NCBI GenBank assembly: GCA_910595805.1
Contig: CAJVCK010000031.1
Coordinates: 1-6,673 of the forward strand
Length of the DNA: 6,673 nt
From: an uncultured Candidatus Thioglobus sp.
GTDB lineage: Bacteria; Pseudomonadota; Gammaproteobacteria; PS1; Thioglobaceae
Direction of reading: 5' to 3'
Below are positions 6,330-6,673 of this stretch, piece after piece. The notes beneath the pieces are model-generated. The model ran no database searches and was not told the DNA's origin. It saw only the letters and a program-made list of their open reading frames with translations. Each line of letters starts with the position of its first letter. The first letter of the stretch is position 1. Made by a program: the position numbers and the translations under genes.

Positions 6330-6673
6330 TTATTCCTTGTCTAATTCAAACTCGCTATGCAATGAACGCACCGCTAATTCTAAATATCTTTCATCAATCA
6401 CAACTGATATTTTAATCTCTGAAGTGGATATCATTTGAATATTAATATTTTCTTGATGTAATACTTCAAACATCTGTGCGGCAATACCTGCATGTGAACG
6501 CATGCCAATACCCACTAAAGACACCTTAACGACCTTGTCATCAGTTTGCACTGCCATAGCACCAAGTTCATCACACACATTTTGTAAAATATTTGTCGCT
6601 GAATCAAAGTCATTTCGATGTACAGTAAAAGCAAAGTTAGTTAGTCCCTCACGTGCAGAAACACTCTGTACAA
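6330..6673 (-). CDS. lysC: Aspartate kinase, C-terminal regulatory part (5' end cut by window)
   Basis: The last 113 residues of aspartokinase are visible; the kinase domain lies beyond position 6673. The enzyme phosphorylates aspartate, the first step towards lysine, threonine, methionine and diaminopimelate. The segment begins inside the first ACT domain (GLTNFAFTVHRNDF). It continues into the second ACT domain with KVSLVGIGMRSHAG, then INIQMISTSEIKISVVID and YLELAVRSLH. These motifs are typical of the LysC class of about 405-410 residues regulated by lysine and/or threonine binding between ACT domains. No in-frame stop occurs from the window edge to TAA at 6332-6330. A GTG at 6578 could be misread as a start, but homology continues upstream of it. 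The gene is one base from ilvE. Confidence 0.95.
   Translation of the reverse strand, partial: VQSVSAREGLTNFAFTVHRNDFDSATNILQNVCDELGAMAVQTDDKVVKVSLVGIGMRSHAGIAAQMFEVLHQENINIQMISTSEIKISVVIDERYLELAVRSLHSEFELDKE
6334..6338 (-). promoter_or_regulatory. Ribosome binding site of ilvE
   Basis: AAGGA on the minus strand lies 5 nt before the ilvE ATG at 6328 and sits within the final codons of lysC. It supports the chosen ilvE start and separate ribosome loading at this junction. Confidence 0.75.

Larger units (their letters stand above)
1..6673 (-). other. Probable single eight-gene transcription unit
   Basis: Eight genes share the minus strand and the largest gap is 17 nt. Junctions: lysC/ilvE 1-nt gap, ilvE/zinc finger 4-nt overlap, zinc finger/aroK 17-nt gap, aroK/TolC-like 4-nt overlap, TolC-like/M61 4-nt overlap, M61/ttcA-like 19-nt overlap, ttcA-like/acyltransferase 8-nt overlap. 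No intergenic promoter or terminator can fit, so cotranscription is inferred. Internal promoters within coding sequence cannot be excluded. Confidence 0.7.

Noticed and set aside
6578..6580. GTG/ATG near 6578 as a start for a small stand-alone ACT protein
   Set aside because: The frame continues without a stop to the window edge and the upstream residues match the aspartokinase ACT region, so this is an internal position of lysC.

Overview
All 6,673 bases read as one compact block of protein genes on the minus strand. In transcription order (high to low coordinates) they are: the 3' end of aspartate kinase (lysC), branched-chain aminotransferase (ilvE), a small CHCC zinc-finger protein, shikimate kinase (aroK), an outer-membrane TolC-like protein, an M61-family aminopeptidase with a PDZ domain, a short TtcA-like tRNA-thiolation protein, and the 5' part of a lipid A acyltransferase (LpxL/HtrB family). 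The window cuts the genes at both ends. No stretch longer than 17 bases lies outside a gene. I see no tRNA, rRNA, CRISPR array, insertion sequence, phage gene or origin.

The content suggests a Gram-negative gammaproteobacterium with low GC (well under 45% by eye) and a compact genome. The evidence is lipid A acylation, a TolC-type outer-membrane channel, an AroK of exactly the E. coli length, and the ilvE/zf-CHCC neighbourhood. A sulfur-oxidising SUP05/Thioglobus-like lineage would fit, but that is an impression and was not tested.

Layout: 6673-5396 is amino-acid biosynthesis (LysC, IlvE). 5399-5208 is the small zinc protein, related to the NDUFS6-type CHCC domain. 5190-4669 is AroK. 4672-3308 is the TolC-like protein, 3311-1548 the M61 peptidase, 1566-817 the TtcA-like protein and 824-1 the acyltransferase. 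Successive junctions are a 1-nt gap, ATGA overlap, 17-nt gap, ATGA overlap, ATGA overlap, 19-nt overlap and 8-nt overlap. This implies one polycistronic message with translational coupling, although the genes serve unrelated pathways: amino acids, envelope, tRNA modification and proteolysis. Clear Shine-Dalgarno sites are seen only before ilvE and the zinc-finger gene.

Most of the window is housekeeping, and I do not see a new defence or mobile system. The points most worth a second look are an orphan TolC-family gene directly after aroK, where aroB often sits; a terminator-like hairpin inside the start of the M61 gene; and the divergent short TtcA-like protein.
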